Assembly (NCBI GenBank): GCA_945861445.1 | Contig: CAMAVF010000020.1 | Span: forward strand, 1 to 34,768 | Reading direction: 5' to 3' | Length of the DNA: 34,768 nt | Origin: Planctomicrobium piriforme | Lineage (GTDB): Bacteria > Planctomycetota > Planctomycetia > Planctomycetales > Planctomycetaceae | Shown: one piece after another, positions 24,370 through 33,525 of the stretch | How positions within the stretch are numbered: position 1 is the first letter of the stretch | Layout: each line of letters starts with the position of its first letter | The notes under the pieces: model-generated | What the model was told of the DNA's origin: nothing | The model's database searches: none | The model's input: the letters and a program-made list of their open reading frames with translations, nothing else | Position numbers and translations under genes: made by a program

Positions 24370-26106
24370 CTATTCCGGGAGGTCTTTCCCCTTCGTTTCA
24401 GGCGCGAACGGCAATGCCATCAGGCCAATGATGAAGATGCCGCTCATCCAGACACCCGCGTAGCGCATGGGTTCCGGATAGCCGGCGAAGACGTTCGACG
24501 ACAAGGCCCCCAACGCCAGCGGTCCCGAGGCCGCTACGAATCGTCCCACGTTGTAACAGAACGATGTCCCCGTGCTACGCAGATGCGTCGGGAACAGTTC
24601 CGGGAAGTAAATGGCATAGCCACCGAACAACGACAGTTGGCAGAAGCCCATGATGGGAATCATCCAGAAAATCTGGCTGAATTCGGTCAGGTAGGCAAAC
24701 ACCATCACCGTCGAGAAGAAGGCCATGATGAACGCCAGGGCGAACGCCGGGATGCGGCCGGTGTAGTGGGTGACATAGGTGAAGAAGTAGATGCCGAAGA
24801 AGGCCCCCAGATTCAACATCACCGACGTCATCGCGACCCAGAATCCCAACGACTTATTGATCCGCTTGAAACGGGCCGAGACGCGTGAACTGTCTTCGGT
24901 CAAAGATTCTGGCGTGCTGGCAACTTCCGCTCGGCTAAGGTAGGCCTTGTATGCTTCATCTGCGTGCTTGGCCTTGTCACCGGCACTGGCAGCGGAGATC
25001 GCCTTTTGGAATACAGTGGACTTATCGATCGCCTGCTTTTCAGTATGCAACGCCACGATGGCTGCATAGATCGGTTCCGCACTCTTGGGAATCTCGGGGC
25101 CAACCTTGAGATCGAGCAGTTGTGTCGGCTGCGGCCGCTTTTTACCGGCCTCCGTGTCGAGCCATTCTGGATGGGCAAGCAGACCGAGTACGAATTTCTG
25201 GTCCTTATCCGCCTCACCTTGTTCCCGAGCTTCCGCTTCGAAAGTCTTCTTAAACACGGAACGATTCAAATCGAAACTGAAGAACCCGATGCCCCACAGG
25301 CCCACGACACCGGCGAATGCCATGAACAATCCCACGAACGCATTCTTTCGCCACTTGGGGCTGAACAGTTCGCTGTAAGACCCCAACTTCTTTTTCAACT
25401 GGTCGCCGCTAATCGCTTGCCATTGTTCGGGCTCTTTCAACTTGCTGCGGATCAAGATTGCCAGGAGTGCCGGGCCGGCTCCGATCACAAACATGGCGCG
25501 CCACGCGCTGCCGACCCATCCCGACTCTTCCATTTCGACCAGCACCAAACTGATGACGGCGGCCGAGATATTGCCGATCGCCGACAACGCTTGCAGTAAC
25601 CCCAGCGCAAAGGGACGAGCGCGTGTCGGCATGACCTCTGCCACCAGCGACACGCCCACGGCAAACTCGCCGCCGACGCCCAATCCGGTCAGGAAGCGGA
25701 AGAACGAGAAACTCCAAATATCCCAAGACAATGCACTCAACCCGGTGAACGCAGAATACAACAGAATCGTCCACATCATGGTCTTGGCACGACCGACGCG
25801 GTCACCCAGGATTCCAAATCCCAAACCCCCCGCCGCCCAACCGATGAGGAAGATCGAGGTCGTAATGCCTCCATAGAAGTTCACATCTTCCTGGGACGGT
25901 GAAATGCCCGGCGCCGGGGCCAGCAGTTCGCGCATCGCCGGCACGCGGGCCAGGTTGAACAACTGCTGATCCATCGTGTCGAACAGCCAGCCCAGTGCGG
26001 CCACAATCAATACGAACCAATGGTAGCGGTTCAGCTCTTTGTACCACGGCCCGGTCGGGGCAGCAGAATCGGCGGGACGGGACGACATCTCTTCAAAACC
26101 ATGCAT
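24370..26106 (-). CDS. MFS transporter with ~140-residue insertion
   Basis: The 578-residue product is an inner-membrane major facilitator. Helix 1 carries LGWLFDTMDQQLFNLA, and the loop 2-3 signature GILGDRVGRAKTM lies at 98-110. FRFLTGLGVGGEFAVGVSLVAEVMPTR (136-162) is the sugar/organic-acid porter pattern, and the second half has ELFPTHLRSTGTSFCYNVGR. Helix 7 ends near residue 280, and helix 8 starts near 420. Between them lies a hydrophilic insertion (EAEAREQGEADKDQKF ... SRVSARFKRINKSL) that ordinary MFS proteins of ~430-450 residues lack. By topology the insertion should face the periplasm. AAGGTG lies seven bases before ATG. Substrate unknown; the closest feel is the metabolite:H+ symporter group. 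Confidence 0.9.
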   Translation of the reverse strand: MHGFEEMSSRPADSAAPTGPWYKELNRYHWFVLIVAALGWLFDTMDQQLFNLARVPAMRELLAPAPGISPSQEDVNFYGGITTSIFLIGWAAGGLGFGILGDRVGRAKTMMWTILLYSAFTGLSALSWDIWSFSFFRFLTGLGVGGEFAVGVSLVAEVMPTRARPFALGLLQALSAIGNISAAVISLVLVEMEESGWVGSAWRAMFVIGAGPALLAILIRSKLKEPEQWQAISGDQLKKKLGSYSELFSPKWRKNAFVGLFMAFAGVVGLWGIGFFSFDLNRSVFKKTFEAEAREQGEADKDQKFVLGLLAHPEWLDTEAGKKRPQPTQLLDLKVGPEIPKSAEPIYAAIVALHTEKQAIDKSTVFQKAISAASAGDKAKHADEAYKAYLSRAEVASTPESLTEDSSRVSARFKRINKSLGFWVAMTSVMLNLGAFFGIYFFTYVTHYTGRIPAFALAFIMAFFSTVMVFAYLTEFSQIFWMIPIMGFCQLSLFGGYAIYFPELFPTHLRSTGTSFCYNVGRFVAASGPLALGALSSNVFAGYPEPMRYAGVWMSGIFIIGLMALPFAPETKGKDLPE

Positions 26107-26264
26107 GCGGGCACCTTCGCACTGAGGGACCGGGAAACTTCAAAACCGTGCGTCAGTACAACCGATCAAGATCCGTTTATCAAGGTACACGGTCCAATGT
26201 CGCTGCCAAGAATCGACTGGGATGCAGCCGCTAAATGGTGGGGAAGACCTCCGAACAACCCCAT

Positions 26265-26444
26265 CTCCCCTCGCCCTGGTACTCCGGGGAGGGGTCGGGG
26301 GTGAGGGGCACGATTAACCATTAACTCAAAGATCGGGTAAGCACGGCAAATTGCTGTTTCGTGTAAGCAGGTGTCTGCGACCCAAATAACACAGGAAAAG
26401 CCCCTCACCCCCAGCCCCTCCCCGGAGTACCGGGGCGAGGGGAG
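26265..26444. repeat. MITE-like element with long inverted arms (CCCTCACCCC family), copy 2
   Basis: Left arm 26265-26308 (CTCCCCTCGCCCTGGTACTC, then CGGGGAGGGG) is repeated inverted at 26401-26444 with only a few mismatches; the centre is ~92 bases. The arms match those of 13699-13873, but the centres differ. It lies in the 616-base gap between the divergent MFS (26106) and EboD-like (26723) genes, outside the predicted promoter at 26533. Confidence 0.82.
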
Positions 26445-26532
26445 CATGATGTTTGACATTTCGTCACCTCGAATTATTGCCCCACGATCTAGCGGCGGCG
26501 CCCAGTCGGCGGTGCGGCTACCCGTCGACCAG

Positions 26533-26560
26533 TTGAGTCAGCGGTCATCTGTGATACAAT
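26533..26560 (+). promoter_or_regulatory. Predicted sigma70-type promoter for the EboD-like gene
   Basis: TTGAGT (26533-26538) and TACAAT (26555-26560) are 16 bases apart and close to the -35/-10 consensus. Transcription would start near 26567, leaving a leader of about 155 bases before ATG 26723. A short CAATATGT direct duplication follows at about 26571-26587. Sequence-based prediction only. Confidence 0.5.
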
Positions 26561-26722
26561 GAAGTTCCTCAATATGTGCAATATGTAGTGAGACGCCGCG
26601 CTGCTCGGCCGGAGGCAGACTTAGCTAGGGACAGGCGTAAATGACAACCAGAATTCCGACGGCGAACGAGGGTCCCCTCGACCGCTTGTCGCACGGGCTG
26701 CCTGCCTGGCTGATGGACTCCA

Positions 26723-27910
26723 ATGCCTACCGACTTTCCTGCCGATATTGATTTTTCTATCCCCTTCGTGCATCGCCTCCGGTTCACTCGGGACATCCTG
26801 GGTGCGGACGAAGGCGTGCTGCTCGAACTGCTGGAACCCTCCGGCGATCTGCCGCCGCGAGTCCAGTTCTGGGTCGATGAATCGATCGCGCAGGCTCAGC
26901 CCGATCTGCGGCACCGCTTACGCGCATTTGTGATGCGGCATGAGGGCCGGATCACGCCGACCGGAAACATTCAGGTCGTACCGGGTGGGGAAATCGTCAA
27001 GAACGACATTCATCTCCTGGAACGCATGCTGAAGGTGTTTCACGCGGCGAATCTGGATCGGAGAAGCTACATCGTCGTCATCGGCGGGGGGGCGGTCCTG
27101 GACGCAGTCGGATTTGCGGCCACGATAGCTCACCGAGGAATCCGCCTGATCCGTCTTCCAACCACGACGCTGGCCCAGGCCGATTCGGGTGTCGGCGTCA
27201 AGAACAGCGTCAATCTGTTTCACAAGAAGAACTGGCTGGGCACGTTCTCCGTGCCGTGGGGCATCATCAATGATTCCTCATTGCTGAGCAGTCTGCCAGA
27301 TCGTGATTTCCTGTGCGGATTCTCCGAAGCCGTCAAAGTCACGTTGCTGAAGGATGCCGAACTGTTCGACGAATTGTGTCGCGTCGCCCCGCGCATTCGG
27401 AACCGAGACATGTCGGCCGCCGAGCCGATGATCCGGATCTCGGCCGAATTGCATCGGGCGCATATCACTCGTGGCGGCGACCCGTTCGAAATGCTCGAGG
27501 CCCGACCACTCGACTACGGACACTGGTCGGCCCACAAGCTGGAAGTGATGAGCGACTTCCAGTTGAAGCACGGCGAGGCGGTCGCGATCGGTGTCGCGGT
27601 CGATACGGTTTACTCGTCCCTGGTCTATGGTCTGCCGAAGTCGGATGTTACACGAGTCTTGCAGTGTCTGGATCAATTGGGCCTGATGCTCGATCACCCC
27701 GTCCTGCACGACACGGCCACGCTGTTCGCCGGGTTGGAAGAATTCCGTCAGCACCTGGGCGGCCGGTTGACCGTGACGATGCTGGAGAACGTCGGCCATC
27801 CGTTGGAAGTCCATACCGTTGACCACGCCAAAATGGGCGAAGCCATCGGTCAGGTGGCAGCCTTCGCCAAGACGCAACAGACCGGAAAACGCAAGCACCG
27901 CGTGAATTAG
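26723..27910 (+). CDS. eboD: 3-dehydroquinate synthase-family sugar-phosphate cyclase, EboD-like
   Basis: The 395-residue product belongs to the dehydroquinate synthase-like superfamily, which is NAD-dependent and metal-dependent. It has [11 protein letters not shown] (85-95), the nucleotide-binding [14 protein letters not shown] (120-133) and [20 protein letters not shown] (145-164). Likely metal ligands are E202 (GFSEAVK), H267 (LDYGHWSAH) and H283 (LKHGEAV). The [12 protein letters not shown] and GDPFE...RPLDYGHW patterns recall EboD of the eustigmatophyte/bacterial ebo cluster rather than shikimate-pathway AroB. The substrate of EboD is not established to my knowledge. No strong ribosome-binding site is seen; a 36-codon frame at 26641 overlaps its start. 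A squalene/phytoene synthase gene follows, after a 76-bp repeat. Confidence 0.85.
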   Translation: MPTDFPADIDFSIPFVHRLRFTRDILGADEGVLLELLEPSGDLPPRVQFWVDESIAQAQPDLRHRLRAFVMRHEGRITPTGNIQVVPGGEIVKNDIHLLERMLKVFHAANLDRRSYIVVIGGGAVLDAVGFAATIAHRGIRLIRLPTTTLAQADSGVGVKNSVNLFHKKNWLGTFSVPWGIINDSSLLSSLPDRDFLCGFSEAVKVTLLKDAELFDELCRVAPRIRNRDMSAAEPMIRISAELHRAHITRGGDPFEMLEARPLDYGHWSAHKLEVMSDFQLKHGEAVAIGVAVDTVYSSLVYGLPKSDVTRVLQCLDQLGLMLDHPVLHDTATLFAGLEEFRQHLGGRLTVTMLENVGHPLEVHTVDHAKMGEAIGQVAAFAKTQQTGKRKHRVN

Positions 27911-27915
27911 AAGCC

Positions 27916-27991
27916 CTAACAAAACCGGTTGTGGGAATTTCAGAACCGCGACATGTCCCGCGGTTCTGAAATGACGCAGAGGTTTTGTTAG
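27916..27991 (+). repeat. 76-bp MITE/REP-like element, copy B
   Basis: The terminal 11-bp inverted repeats are identical to copy A (CTAACAAAACC at 27916, GGTTTTGTTAG ending 27991). The internal stem ATTTCAGAACCGCG / CGCGGTTCTGAAAT is perfect. Relative to copy A (3603-3678), 6 of 76 bases differ; two of these exchange a G-C pair for a T-A pair in the stem. It starts five bases after the TAG stop of the EboD-like gene and leaves 31 bases to the next start codon. Confidence 0.88.
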
Positions 27992-28022
27992 AGATTATTA
28001 GATTCTTGGGCCAACGTGCCGC

Positions 28023-28880
28023 ATGCCGCCAGAGTTACCCGAGTCGTATGCCTACTGCCGAGCCTTGGCGAAACGCGCCGGCAACTTCTACTTTGCCTTC
28101 TGGTCACTGCCCGCCGATCGCTTCTGGGCGATGTGTGCTCTGTACGGATTCACGCGTCTGGTCGACGACGCCGGCGATGATCCCGCCTTGCCGCTTGAGC
28201 AGCGTGCCTTCCTGCTGCAACAGTGGCGGGACAATCTGACGGTCGCACTCGCTGGTGATGCCTCACGGCATGTGGTGTTCCCGGCATTGATCGACACCGT
28301 GCAGAAATACCAGATCCCGCCGGAGTACCTGTTTTCTCTGATCGACGGCGTGGAAATGGATCTGCAGCCGGTCAAGTACGAGGACTTTCCGGACTTGAGC
28401 CGGTACTGCTATCACGTCGCGGGTGTGATCGGTTTGTGTTGCATTCACATCTGGGGCTTCCACGACGAGCGCGCCAAGCCTACCGCCGTGATTTGCGGCC
28501 AGGCGTTTCAGTTAACCAATATCCTGCGCGACCTCCGCGAGGATATCTCCAATGGCCGCTGCTACCTGCCACAGTCCGACCTGAGCCGTTTTCAGTACTC
28601 GATCGAGGACTTGTCGCTCGGCGTGAAAGACGACCGATTCCGTCAATTGATGGCCTTCGAGGTCACCCGTGCGCGAGAACTGTATGCGACGGGCGGCGAA
28701 CTGACGCAATACCTCTCACCTGTCGGCCAGCCCATCTTCGACACGATGGTCAAGCTGTATCGCGGCCTGCTCGACGAGATCGAACGATCGGACTACGACG
28801 TCTTCTCCAAGCGCATCCGCCTGAGCACCTGGCGCAAACTCCGCTTCGCAGCCGGGGGCCTGTTACAACGATTCTTGTAG
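28023..28880 (+). CDS. Squalene/phytoene synthase-family prenyl-diphosphate condensing enzyme (HpnC/HpnD-like)
   Basis: The 285-residue product joins two isoprenyl diphosphates head to head, leading to squalene/hopanoids or to carotenoids. The first Asp-rich motif is LVDDAGDD (47-53). The second is NILRDLREDISNGRCYLP (166-183), the D-x3-D site that holds magnesium and diphosphate. YCYHVAGVIGL is the usual helix between them. Length fits HpnD/CrtB. Presqualene, squalene and phytoene synthases cannot be separated here; no other hpn or crt gene is visible in the window. There is no obvious ribosome-binding site before ATG 28023. It lies 112 bases after the EboD-like gene, with the 76-bp repeat between, and is perhaps cotranscribed with it. 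Confidence 0.92.
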   Translation: MPPELPESYAYCRALAKRAGNFYFAFWSLPADRFWAMCALYGFTRLVDDAGDDPALPLEQRAFLLQQWRDNLTVALAGDASRHVVFPALIDTVQKYQIPPEYLFSLIDGVEMDLQPVKYEDFPDLSRYCYHVAGVIGLCCIHIWGFHDERAKPTAVICGQAFQLTNILRDLREDISNGRCYLPQSDLSRFQYSIEDLSLGVKDDRFRQLMAFEVTRARELYATGGELTQYLSPVGQPIFDTMVKLYRGLLDEIERSDYDVFSKRIRLSTWRKLRFAAGGLLQRFL

Positions 28881-29047
28881 CAGAGTTCGTAAGAGTTCCA
28901 CTCAAGCGTGCCTTCCTCTTTACTTGTTGCGGCAAATATCGGCGAAAAGTTCACCCGCCGTGTGGATCGCCCGCAAATCCTGCGCAACCGCTATTTTTTA
29001 CCAAGTTATGGCGTATTGCTCCCCGATAACTAATTGCATGACTTGTC

Positions 29048-30922
29048 ATGACGCGGAGAAAATACGCCTTGTGGTTTAAGCTCACGCGAATTCTTATGTG
29101 CCGGATGCTGGTCGGAATTGGCTTGATGTTAGTTCAAGCTGGTTGCCAACTTACGCCCGCACGTACCGAGGTGGCTCCCCCTTCGCATCCTCGGCTACAA
29201 GCTCTCAGCCGTGATTACGTTGAGTCCGTACCTCCAGCAGAGGTTCCAAATCTCCCAATCCCTGAAATCTTCGCGAACCTCGATGCCAACGAACCATGGC
29301 CCCTTTCGCTGCGTGAAGCGGTTTACATCGCTCTCCGTAACTCGCAAATCATTCGGACGCTGGAAGGAGACCAAGTCACTTCGACCCTGGTGACCAACTA
29401 TGATCCAGCGATCCTGGAAGCATCTCATCAGGCTGCCTTGGCTGCCTTCGATGCAAATCTGAACGTCAGCTACAATGCCAACAAGTTCCATCAACCTCCG
29501 GCGGCCTTCTTTGGTCCCGGTATCCCCGCCAACACGCGTCGCGATGATCGCACACTGAATGTTTCGTTGGTCAAGCCCTGGGCGACAGGCGGGACGACTT
29601 CAATCGGTTACAACCCGACGACGGGGTTTCTGTACTTGCCGAACGGGACGACCGGCCAGTTCAATCCCCGCTTTTCATCGAACGTCGAACTTGTTGCGCG
29701 ACAACCGATGCTGCGCGGCGCAGGAATCGACGTGAACCGCGCCCCGATTCGGATCGCTCAGTTGCAGGCGGATCAGTCAATCTGGGACGTCAAGCAAGCG
29801 ACGCTGGCGCTGGTTCGCAGTGTCGAAGAAGCCTATTGGTCACTTCAGGCGGCGCGCACGGCACTGCAAGTCGTCGAGGATATACTGCCCTTTATTGATG
29901 ACGTCGTGCGGATCCAGGAAATACGCCTGGAAGAGGAACGCACCATTCGCGCTGAAGTCGCCAAGGCGCGGACCCAGCAGGCTTCGTTTCGGCAATCTCA
30001 AATTGAGGCTCGGTCAAATGTCATCAACCAGGAACTTCACTTGCGAAACCTGCTGGGAATGCCTCCCAACGATGGCCTGACAATTATTGCGAAGGATCAA
30101 CCCTCTCGAGCTCCGTTGCAGATTGATCCCGTGGAGACAGTTCGCACTGCTGCCAATAATCGCCCGGATGTCATGCGTCAGCGGCTGGGGATCCGCATTC
30201 GTGAGATGGGCCTGGTCGTGGCAGAAAACGGCTTGAAGCCACAGCTCGACTTACAGGCCCTCTACCGCACGAACGGTCTGAGCGATAATCTGGGGGATGC
30301 CTTGGCGATGACTGCCAAAAACGAGTACACCGACTGGTCCGCAGGAGCGACCTTCTCTGTCCCGTTGGGGCGCCGCGCGGCCCGTGCCAATCTGCATGGC
30401 GCAGAGTTGGAATTGCGACGCGAGCAGATGGTATTGCGCCAGCAACTGCACGCGATGGCCCATCGGCTCAGCGATCTTCTGCGGCAAATCGAATCGATCC
30501 GAAATCAGTACGATCAGGCGCAAATCCGTGTGGAAGAAACGGACGAATGGCTGCAGGGGGCGCAAAGTCGTTACGAGGATCCACCTCCCAGCGGCGATGG
30601 CCAGGACTGGCTATTGCTGGCTCTGAACGATTATCTGCTGGCGATGCATTCCAAGGCCGACTCGACATCCGAGATGGCTCAATTGCTGGCCCGCTACAAC
30701 ACGCTGCTCGCGTCGTTACAGGAAGCACAGGGAACGCTGCTCGCCAACTACGACATTCGTCTCGATGGCGACCCGATCGTCCAAGCCAGGAACAGTGTCT
30801 GGTTGTCGGGGAGCGAAGCGTTGATTGAACCCGAGATCTGGAACCTGAATGCGCCAGCCACAGAGCCTGCGGCGCCTGCCATCCCGTCAGCGACCAGGCG
30901 TGTCCCGGGCTTCAAGCCCTGA
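29048..30922 (+). CDS. TolC-family outer-membrane channel protein
   Basis: The 624-residue product has an N-terminal signal with a lipobox-like VQAGC (C33). An alternative ATG at 29096 would shorten the leader. The two-fold TolC pattern is visible. LSLREAVYIALRNSQIIRTL starts the first half, long coiled-coil helices follow (SVEEAYWSLQAARTALQVVE, QASFRQSQIEARSNVINQEL), then LRNLLGMPP. The second half has TAANNRPDVMRQRLGIRIRE, a beta-barrel strand pair (WSAGATFSVPLGRRAARANL) and further coiled helices. It is longer than E. coli TolC (~470 mature). It should form the exit duct of a tripartite pump or type I-like exporter. It converges with the M50-HlyD fusion gene across 47 bases, so the two are not one operon but are adjacent. 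Confidence 0.9.
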   Translation: MTRRKYALWFKLTRILMCRMLVGIGLMLVQAGCQLTPARTEVAPPSHPRLQALSRDYVESVPPAEVPNLPIPEIFANLDANEPWPLSLREAVYIALRNSQIIRTLEGDQVTSTLVTNYDPAILEASHQAALAAFDANLNVSYNANKFHQPPAAFFGPGIPANTRRDDRTLNVSLVKPWATGGTTSIGYNPTTGFLYLPNGTTGQFNPRFSSNVELVARQPMLRGAGIDVNRAPIRIAQLQADQSIWDVKQATLALVRSVEEAYWSLQAARTALQVVEDILPFIDDVVRIQEIRLEEERTIRAEVAKARTQQASFRQSQIEARSNVINQELHLRNLLGMPPNDGLTIIAKDQPSRAPLQIDPVETVRTAANNRPDVMRQRLGIRIREMGLVVAENGLKPQLDLQALYRTNGLSDNLGDALAMTAKNEYTDWSAGATFSVPLGRRAARANLHGAELELRREQMVLRQQLHAMAHRLSDLLRQIESIRNQYDQAQIRVEETDEWLQGAQSRYEDPPPSGDGQDWLLLALNDYLLAMHSKADSTSEMAQLLARYNTLLASLQEAQGTLLANYDIRLDGDPIVQARNSVWLSGSEALIEPEIWNLNAPATEPAAPAIPSATRRVPGFKP

Positions 30923-30969
30923 ACACTGCAGGAGTCGCTGGCGATTGCAACGTGCTTGCGATCTGGGCT

Positions 30970-33477
30970 CTACCACCAGAATTCCGTACGGAAATAACGT
31001 AAGAACTGCATCCCGGCGACGGTCGCCAGCGTTGTCTGCCCGCGGTAGATTCGGCCGTAACCACTCATCCCGGACCGTAACTGATTTTCGGGATTGTCGA
31101 CTCGGCAATACACGGTGACCGTTCCTTGTTGCGCGGTGGGAGTTGCGACCGCGGCATTGGCGACAGTCGCAATCGGGGCGATCCGATCGACCTTGCCCGT
31201 GAACGTCTTCATCGGGAAGGCGCGTGCTTTCAGATCAATCGACTGGCCGATCTTGACTCCATCCATCTTGTCCTCCGGAATGGCGATTTCCGCTTCCAAA
31301 GTACGCAGGTCTTCAATGGTGCAGATCAATGTTCCCTTCTCCAGAAACTGGCCGATTTTTTCCTTCAGACGCGGAGTGGTCACAAATCCAGGCATGGTGC
31401 AATGCAACTCCTGCTTGCCCTGCAGCTCGCGATAGTAGTCGAGTTCTTCTTCGAACTTGGCGAGGCGTGCCCGTTCCGCTTCGATTTCTTCCGGTCGAGC
31501 TCCCGCCGTCAGTAACGCCAGTGCGGCCTCGGTATCAGCCAATTCCTTCACGCGACGAGCCAGTTCTGCTTCAAACACTGTGACACCGGCTGCTTCGCGA
31601 GTTCGTTTTTGCGACATCGCCTGTTGCAAAATCCCTTCCGCGATTTGGACCTTCTTCCTCTCTGAACGAAGTTGTTCTCCAGCGAGGACACCTTTGCGGT
31701 AGAGCCGTTCCGACTGCATCACGGACTGACTCGCGTAATCGAGTTCTGTCTGATGCAAGGCAATCTGTTGATCAAACCGGGCCAGTTCCTCCTTTAATCC
31801 CTGTCGAGCCCGTCCCAGATCACTCGTCGCCAGGTCACGCCACTCGCGGGCGCGGGTGACCTTCGCGCGCTGTTCCTGGATCTCTTCTGGCCGGGTCCCA
31901 ATTTGCAGCCGTCGCAAGTTCGCTCCCGCCTCGCGCACGGCGGCTTGTTTTTGGGTGATCAGGCTCTCGAGGTCAGGGACCTCAATGCGTGCGACGAGGG
32001 CGCCTTGGGTGACCGGATTGCCTTCATCAAAGTGGACTTCCTTTAGGAAGCCAGCGACCTCAGCCCGGACTTCCAACCGCTGACCAGTGCGGATCTGAAA
32101 GTTGCCGCTGGCTCGCTCTTCCAGTTTGACGGCCCCCATGATCAGGGGCACTGCAATCAGCAACGCCAGCCACACGGCAACTCGAATCGGACGACCTGTT
32201 AACATCTTGCGTACCTCACCACCGTTAATGCCTTTGAACAAGCGTTTAATCGTCATAAATCCCAGAAACAGTGCCAGCAATCCACTGACCCAACCCGCAG
32301 CCGAATGAGCCAGGCTGGCGACGTTGACTAACACGAACGTCAAAAACATCAGCGAGAAGCCCCAACTCACCATCCCATACAGTGTGACAACCAGATCTCG
32401 GGCGGCCGGCTCCGGCCGTGGCGCCCCCCAGAGCACGCAACGCAACCAGGCCAGCCATCGTTCCCAGCTACGGCTCCGTAGATTGGGGATCTCCAGCCAG
32501 TCGCTGAGCAGGTAGTACCCATCCAGTTTCAGAAGTGGGTTAAAGTTCAGAAAGACTCGCGCGCCGCATACCGACAAGATCACCGATGCCAGATAATTGA
32601 CCAACGAATCCTGAACGGTGATCCGCCAGATGAATGTCGCGGCCGCCCAGACACACAGGTCGCACCAGGCTCCGGCCAGCGTAACCCATAACCGATGCCA
32701 TTTGTTGGGAATCAACCAGGCGTCTGAGACGTTGCAGTACAGGCAAGGCGTAAAGAACATCATCAGGAAGCCGACTTCGTGCACTTCTCCGCCGTGATGT
32801 TTGCAAGTTAACCCGTGTGCGAATTCATGGCAAATTGTCGCCAGAATCAATGTCACCCAGACAACGGCCAGCGTTTCCCAGCGGACCGCATCGGGAAACG
32901 CGGCGAAAAATGAAGAGCGATTCGTCCACAACTCAATGGTCGCGAAGCCAATCGCAATGCACGACAGCACAAAGAATTCCAGCGTCCAGATCCAGCGCAG
33001 GCACGGTTCAATCCGATTGAACAATCGATCGGGATCGAACAAGCTGTAACGCCAGAACAGCAGGCTTTGCCCAGATTTGGTCTTGCCGGCCTGCGGAATG
33101 GCTTGCGGATCATCATCGTCGTCAGCGAATGAACGCTCATTGCGTCTCTGAGCGGAAGTTGAAGTGGAGTCTTCCAGCAGATGACGTTTTGACGTCATCT
33201 CGACGAATTCGTCGAGTTCCTCAGCTGTCAGAGCTTCGCCGAATTGACGCTCGAAGGCTGACAGGACCGTTGAGGATGTGGCATTAACGTCAAGTTGCGA
33301 AAGGAGAAACCATTCCTGCTCGCCGAACTGAAAGTAGGTTTCTGTGACGGGGTCCTTGATGACGAACTGGTTGCCCGCAACGGGCCGTACGATCAGATCC
33401 TCGCGTCGACGGGGTAATCGATGGGGGGCGGGTGCCGCTGCTGAAATTGATTCGGGTTCGGCAACCATGCTCGGCAT
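30970..33477 (-). CDS. PqqD/RRE-like domain + M50 site-2 protease + HlyD-type adaptor fusion
   Basis: From ATG 33477 the product is 835 residues; a GTG at 33492 adds five. Residues ~25-105 resemble a PqqD/RiPP-recognition fold (VRPVAGNQFVIKDPVTETYF, FLLSQLDV, LLED). Residues ~140-455 form a polytopic M50 protease with HEFAH (~217-221) and NPLLKLDGYY (third ligand Asp ~319), as in peptide-export 'peptide zinc metalloprotease' proteins. Residues ~470-835 are a HlyD/MFP adaptor: a split lipoyl-type domain, a long coiled coil (about 500-680) and a beta-barrel ending RSGMSGYGRIY. It would sit in the cytoplasmic membrane, cut a peptide and hand it to an outer-membrane channel; the TolC-like gene is adjacent. 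The family functions are known; the link to a substrate is inferred. Confidence 0.88.
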   Translation of the reverse strand: MPSMVAEPESISAAAPAPHRLPRRREDLIVRPVAGNQFVIKDPVTETYFQFGEQEWFLLSQLDVNATSSTVLSAFERQFGEALTAEELDEFVEMTSKRHLLEDSTSTSAQRRNERSFADDDDDPQAIPQAGKTKSGQSLLFWRYSLFDPDRLFNRIEPCLRWIWTLEFFVLSCIAIGFATIELWTNRSSFFAAFPDAVRWETLAVVWVTLILATICHEFAHGLTCKHHGGEVHEVGFLMMFFTPCLYCNVSDAWLIPNKWHRLWVTLAGAWCDLCVWAAATFIWRITVQDSLVNYLASVILSVCGARVFLNFNPLLKLDGYYLLSDWLEIPNLRSRSWERWLAWLRCVLWGAPRPEPAARDLVVTLYGMVSWGFSLMFLTFVLVNVASLAHSAAGWVSGLLALFLGFMTIKRLFKGINGGEVRKMLTGRPIRVAVWLALLIAVPLIMGAVKLEERASGNFQIRTGQRLEVRAEVAGFLKEVHFDEGNPVTQGALVARIEVPDLESLITQKQAAVREAGANLRRLQIGTRPEEIQEQRAKVTRAREWRDLATSDLGRARQGLKEELARFDQQIALHQTELDYASQSVMQSERLYRKGVLAGEQLRSERKKVQIAEGILQQAMSQKRTREAAGVTVFEAELARRVKELADTEAALALLTAGARPEEIEAERARLAKFEEELDYYRELQGKQELHCTMPGFVTTPRLKEKIGQFLEKGTLICTIEDLRTLEAEIAIPEDKMDGVKIGQSIDLKARAFPMKTFTGKVDRIAPIATVANAAVATPTAQQGTVTVYCRVDNPENQLRSGMSGYGRIYRGQTTLATVAGMQFLRYFRTEFWW

Positions 33478-33525
33478 TCGTCGGTCTCTCACCTAATTCT
33501 CGAATCGTCCATGCCTGTGGCATGG

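Noticed and set aside
26641-26751. 36-codon open frame overlapping the start of the EboD-like gene
   Set aside because: Weak ribosome-binding site and no protein character; possible upstream leader frame but not supportable.
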